From Planctomycetota bacterium (lineage in GTDB: Bacteria > Planctomycetota > Phycisphaerae > Sedimentisphaerales > Anaerobacaceae), in the NCBI GenBank assembly GCA_013349615.1, contig DUZJ01000031.1, positions 1 to 36,071 on the forward strand: a DNA stretch of 36,071 bases, written 5' to 3'. The position numbers were made by a program, and so were the translations under genes. The notes below the pieces were generated by a model that worked only from the letters and a program-made list of their open reading frames with translations, had not been told where the DNA came from and searched no databases. Positions 33,441-36,071 of the stretch are shown here, piece by piece. Each line of letters opens with the position of its first letter. The first letter of the stretch is position 1.

Positions 33441-34943
33441 ATGGCTATCGGAAAACAACTTATCAAAGATGAAAACCGGTTACACAGTCGCCGCAATTTC
33501 CTCAAAAAGGCCGGTTTTTGCACGACATCGCTGGCCCTCTCGCAGTTGATACCGCATCGCCCCGCTGCTGCCGAAGACCGCAATGACCCCCCTGCCGCTG
33601 CCTTGTATAATGAAAAGTATCGTCCGCAGTTTCATTTTACTCCCCGCAAAAACTGGACCAACGACCCAAACGGCCTGGTCTATTACAAGGGCGAATATCA
33701 TTTATTCTTCCAGCACAATCCAAAAGGCATCAACTGGGGCAATATGACCTGGGCGCACGCCGTAAGTACCGACCTCATCCACTGGAAACAATTGCCTGAC
33801 GCCATCGAACCGGATGAACTCGGCACCATCTTCTCCGGCTCCGCCGTCGTCAACTGGAACAACACATCCGGCTTCCAAGCCGGCGCAGAAAAAGCCCTCG
33901 TTGCATTCTACACCTCGGCCGGCTCACACGCCCCGAAGAAAGTGCCGTTCACCCAGAGCATCGCATACAGCAACGACCGCGGCCGAACATGGATAAAATA
34001 CAAAAACAATCCCGTCATCAAACACATCCGGGCCAGCAATCGTGACCCCAAGGTAATCTGGCACGAGCCAACCAAAACCTGGATTATGGCACTCTATCTT
34101 GATAAAAACGATTTCGTTTTGTTCTCTTCAAAGGACATAAAGCGGTGGACCCACATGCAGGATGTCAAACTGCCCGGCGCCGGCGAATGTCCCGATTTCT
34201 TCCCGCTGGCCGTCGATGGGAATCCCGCCAACACCCGCTGGGTCTTCTGGGGCGCAAATGGCAGATACCTGCTCGGAACTTTTGATGGCCGAAAATTCAC
34301 CAAGGAGACAGGGCCGTTTGAATCAAGGGTCGGAAACTTCTACGCCTCTCAGACCTACAGTGACATCCCCGAATCTGATGGCCGAAGAATCCAGATCGCC
34401 TGGATGGCCGGCGGAAAATTCCCCGGCATGCCCTTCAATCAGCAGATGTCGATTCCCTGCGAACTGACTCTGCGCACATTCCCGGAAGGTATCCGGCTCT
34501 GCCGAGTCCCTGTAAGGGAAATCGAGAAGCTCCGCGGCGTGCACTGGCAGTTGAAAGACACTACTCTACAACCGGGCGAAAAGCTCCTCTCCGCAATATC
34601 CGCTGAACTATTTGAAGTCCAGACAGAGATTGAACTCGGCTCCGTCTCCGAGATTGTCTTAAACCTTCGCGGCAACCCCTTGACATACAATGTCAAAAAC
34701 AAAATACTCAGTTGCAAAGGCAAAAAAGTCAAGGTGGACCCCATCAATGGTGTAATAAAGCTGCACATCCTCGTTGACCGCACCAGCATCGAGGTATTCC
34801 CCAATTATGGCCGAGTAACAATGCACCTCTGTTTCCCGCTCGAGACGGAAAATACCTTACAATATCTTTCCGCAAACAGCGGCAAAGCAAATATAAAATC
34901 ACTGAAACTCTACAAACTAAAATCAATCTGGCAAAAAACATAA
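33441..34943 (+). CDS. Tat-exported glycoside hydrolase family 32 (levanase/invertase type)
   Basis: A 500-residue enzyme that probably hydrolyses beta-fructosides (sucrose, levan or inulin) outside the cytoplasm. The leader is twin-arginine (SRRNFLKKAGFCTTSLAL). All three GH32 catalytic residues are in place: nucleophile Asp 75 in WTNDPNG (74-78), Asp 202 in RDP (201-203) and acid/base Glu 249 in GECPDFFP. A five-bladed propeller is followed by the beta-sandwich domain (DRTSIEVFPNYGRVTMHL). ATG 33441 follows AGGAGG by nine bases. No fructose transporter or kinase is beside it; it stands divergent from the aminotransferase and before a repeat-rich region. Endo- or exo-activity and the exact fructan cannot be told. 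Confidence 0.95.
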   Translation: MAIGKQLIKDENRLHSRRNFLKKAGFCTTSLALSQLIPHRPAAAEDRNDPPAAALYNEKYRPQFHFTPRKNWTNDPNGLVYYKGEYHLFFQHNPKGINWGNMTWAHAVSTDLIHWKQLPDAIEPDELGTIFSGSAVVNWNNTSGFQAGAEKALVAFYTSAGSHAPKKVPFTQSIAYSNDRGRTWIKYKNNPVIKHIRASNRDPKVIWHEPTKTWIMALYLDKNDFVLFSSKDIKRWTHMQDVKLPGAGECPDFFPLAVDGNPANTRWVFWGANGRYLLGTFDGRKFTKETGPFESRVGNFYASQTYSDIPESDGRRIQIAWMAGGKFPGMPFNQQMSIPCELTLRTFPEGIRLCRVPVREIEKLRGVHWQLKDTTLQPGEKLLSAISAELFEVQTEIELGSVSEIVLNLRGNPLTYNVKNKILSCKGKKVKVDPINGVIKLHILVDRTSIEVFPNYGRVTMHLCFPLETENTLQYLSANSGKANIKSLKLYKLKSIWQKT

Positions 34944-34956
34944 CCACCCAAGGCCG

Positions 34957-34976
34957 TAAACTGCGCCAGCAGTTTG
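34957..34976 (+). terminator. Hairpin after the GH32 gene, probable weak terminator
   Basis: AAACTGC (34958-34964) and GCAGTTT (34969-34975) form a perfect 7-bp stem around GCCA, 14 bases after the GH32 stop codon. The following GTTATTTC is a poor T run, so termination may be partial or factor-dependent. Confidence 0.45.
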
Positions 34977-34979
34977 TTA

Positions 34980-35240
34980 TTTCAAGCCGCCCCAAACTCG
35001 TGCAGCATCGGCAGCATTTTTTTTGCCTCTGAAATTGGGTTTGTTTGGGTTTGAATTGGGTTTGTTTTGGCATTTTATTGGCTTTAATTGGGTTTGATTG
35101 GGTTTGAATTGGCTTTGAATTGGGTTTGTTTTTCCCGCGTTGACCAGGTGTCTTATCTTCGTAATCCTTTGTTGAAACACGGCTTACGTTCATTTGGGCT
35201 TTTTTGAAATTGGGTTTGTTTTGCATAAAATGAGCGATTT
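34980..35240 (-). repeat. Dispersed 'AAACCCAATT' repeat element (KPN/QTQ-coding in several frames)
   Basis: The plus strand from 35031 to 35131 is an iteration of TTGGGTTTG-like units separated by T or AATT. A separated copy of the first unit (GAAATTGGGTTTGTTT) sits at 35206-35221. Read on the minus strand, two different frames are open and rich in Lys, Pro, Asn, Gln and Thr (MQNKPNFKKAQMNVSRVSTK in one; KTNPIQSQFKPNQTQLKPIK in the other). That pattern reflects the unit, not selection for one protein. I recall near-identical short predicted proteins in planctomycete assemblies, so this is probably a genome-wide repeat. I leave the overlapping frames (34744-35430, 34977-35180) out as genes. 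Confidence 0.65.
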
Positions 35241-36071
35241 GTAGTGCGCTCTCTACAGTTGTAGAGGGGAAATTAGTGAAAAGTGAGCTAAAGTGCCTAA
35301 AGTGAGCTAAAGTTTGATTCTCTCCACGGTACGCCCAATGGCGGATCCTGGATTCTCGATGCTCGTAAGTGGTTAAATGGTTCATTGATTGTCCACGAAA
35401 ATCACCATTCACTAAGGAATAAATTTTCAAACTGGTTCCCTGCCTACGACATGCAGGGATTCGGGCTTCTGTAAAAAAAAGATGCGCCTCTATAATTGGG
35501 CGAATGTGCGCGTTTGATGTGAAAATCGGCTTGTTTTTGACAGGATTTGCAGGATTAAGTTGTTGGTAATAAAGAAGTTAAATTTTTTTATTTTTTTGGG
35601 ATTTTGTCGTTAGGTATGTGCGGTTTTGGTTGTTTTTTTTTGACGCAGATTTCGCAGATTTCGCGGTTTTTTGCCACGAAAAGGCACAAAAAGCACAAAA
35701 GATTAACCGCAGAGGGCACCGAGGACACAGAGGTTTTTCAGCCAGCTTGGTGTTCTTGGCAGGATTTGCTTGTAAAGTGAACTTTGTCGCAAAATACCTG
35801 CCTGCGTCCACCGGGCAGCTTGAGGCTGCCCACTTATAATTAAACTGGCTGTTTATTAGAGAGTTAACGGATAAAAAGCATAATAAAACTGTTTTTCTTA
35901 CCAAAAATGACCAAAAAGAACAAAAAATGACCAAAAATGCACAAAAGGGACGCCTGCGTCAAAAGTTTGCCCAGGCAGCATTGTTGAGCTTTGAAAATCC
36001 TTCAAACTGTTGAACATACACCAAAATTTGCTTGCTCCGGCTTACATAAACACTTTCGGCCAGCATTGACA
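35241..36071. other. Repeat mosaic without a supported gene
   Basis: The last 830 bases are a string of short unrelated repeats: AAGTGAGCTAAAGTGCCTAA (tandem unit, from about 35279), GACAGGATTTGCAGGAT (35539-35555), ACGCAGATTTCGCAGATTTC (from 35642), GCCACGAAAAGGCAC (35673-35687), CACAGAGGTTTTT (35726-35738), a 7-bp hairpin (35813-35831), and ATGACCAAAAA iterations near 35906-35945. Several recur elsewhere in this window. Reading frames here (35578-35934 minus, 35618-35839 plus) are built from these repeats and are not credible genes. Confidence 0.6.
35813..35831. repeat. Palindromic repeat GGGCAGC-TTGAG-GCTGCCC
   Basis: A perfect 7-bp stem with a 5-base loop, preceded by CCTGCGTCCACC. I recall similar units (GGGCAGC...GCTGCCC with a nearby TGCGTCCAC) in planctomycete intergenic DNA. 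No T run follows, so it is more likely a REP-type element than a terminator. Confidence 0.5.

Noticed and set aside
35031..35131. CRISPR-like appearance of the iterated TTGGGTTTG block
   Set aside because: Units are about 8-12 bases with no unique spacers of regular length and no cas genes nearby.
34744..35430. 228-codon minus-strand frame containing the KPN/QTQ stretch
   Set aside because: It overlaps the conserved C-terminal domain of GH32 on the other strand and is open mainly because the repeat unit lacks stops; a second frame through the same repeat is open too.
35578..35934. 118-codon minus-strand and 73-codon plus-strand frames at the 3' end
   Set aside because: Built from short dispersed repeats (CACAGAGG, ACGCAGATTTCGCAG, GCCACGAA), with no start signals.
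1..36071. tRNA, rRNA, transposase, integrase or phage genes
   Set aside because: I looked for TTCGANTC-type arms, CCA ends and recombinase motifs in intergenic gaps and found none convincing.

Overview
The window looks like part of a planctomycete genome, most likely class Phycisphaerae (Sedimentisphaerales-like). This is inferred from gene content, not from a marker gene. The clues are many Tat-exported sugar oxidoreductases and TIM-barrel isomerases, a large CotH/lamin-tail surface protein with a dockerin-like segment, an NfeD-NfeD-FloA operon, and dispersed intergenic repeats of a kind I recall from planctomycete assemblies. Coding density is moderate. I saw no tRNA, rRNA, CRISPR array, transposase or phage gene.

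Layout. (1) 1-3843, minus: the N-terminal 1281 residues of a very large secreted CotH-type protein that runs off the left edge, with a good sigma70-like promoter at 3976-4004. (2) 4252-10516, plus: a sugar-catabolism operon of Tat-exported Gfo/Idh/MocA oxidoreductase, FG-GAP/VCBS lipoprotein, a 42-codon gene remnant, TIM-barrel isomerase, cytoplasmic Gfo/Idh/MocA oxidoreductase and a ManA-like cupin, closed by a terminator. (3) 14446-10563, minus: a convergent cluster of two Tat-exported TIM-barrel isomerases, a Tat-exported aldo/keto-reductase-like protein and a tetraheme cytochrome c lipoprotein. (4) 14577-20141: two paralogous GT-C-like membrane proteins on the minus strand flank a plus-strand pair, a PBP4-type D,D-carboxypeptidase and a TrmO-family protein with an unexpected Tat-like leader. 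(5) 20197-22462, minus: two coupled CNNM/CBS membrane proteins. (6) 22678-25693: a soluble histidine kinase (minus) diverges from a small conserved-looking protein, a stand-alone receiver and a coiled-coil/zinc-ribbon membrane protein (plus). (7) 26075-27715, plus: a TPR protein. (8) 32059-28273, minus: ClpP-class NfeD protease, short NfeD, FloA flotillin and a single-pass membrane protein. (9) An aspartate-type aminotransferase (minus), a Tat-exported GH32 fructan hydrolase (plus), then 1.1 kb of repeat mosaic.

How the genes may work together. Regions 2 and 3 and the GH32 enzyme describe a cell that breaks down and rearranges sugars partly outside the cytoplasm. Exported dehydrogenase-like and isomerase-like proteins lie near a tetraheme lipoprotein that could carry the electrons. 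The FloA/NfeD operon fits membrane-microdomain and membrane-quality functions. The kinase, receiver and zinc-ribbon genes fit an unassigned signalling locus.

The most unusual items are the exported sugar-redox/tetraheme cluster, the Tat leader on a tRNA-methyltransferase-family protein, a domain nested in the CotH protein, REP-like hairpins with a compensatory base change, and a 3' mosaic of short repeats dominated by iterated TTGGGTTTG.
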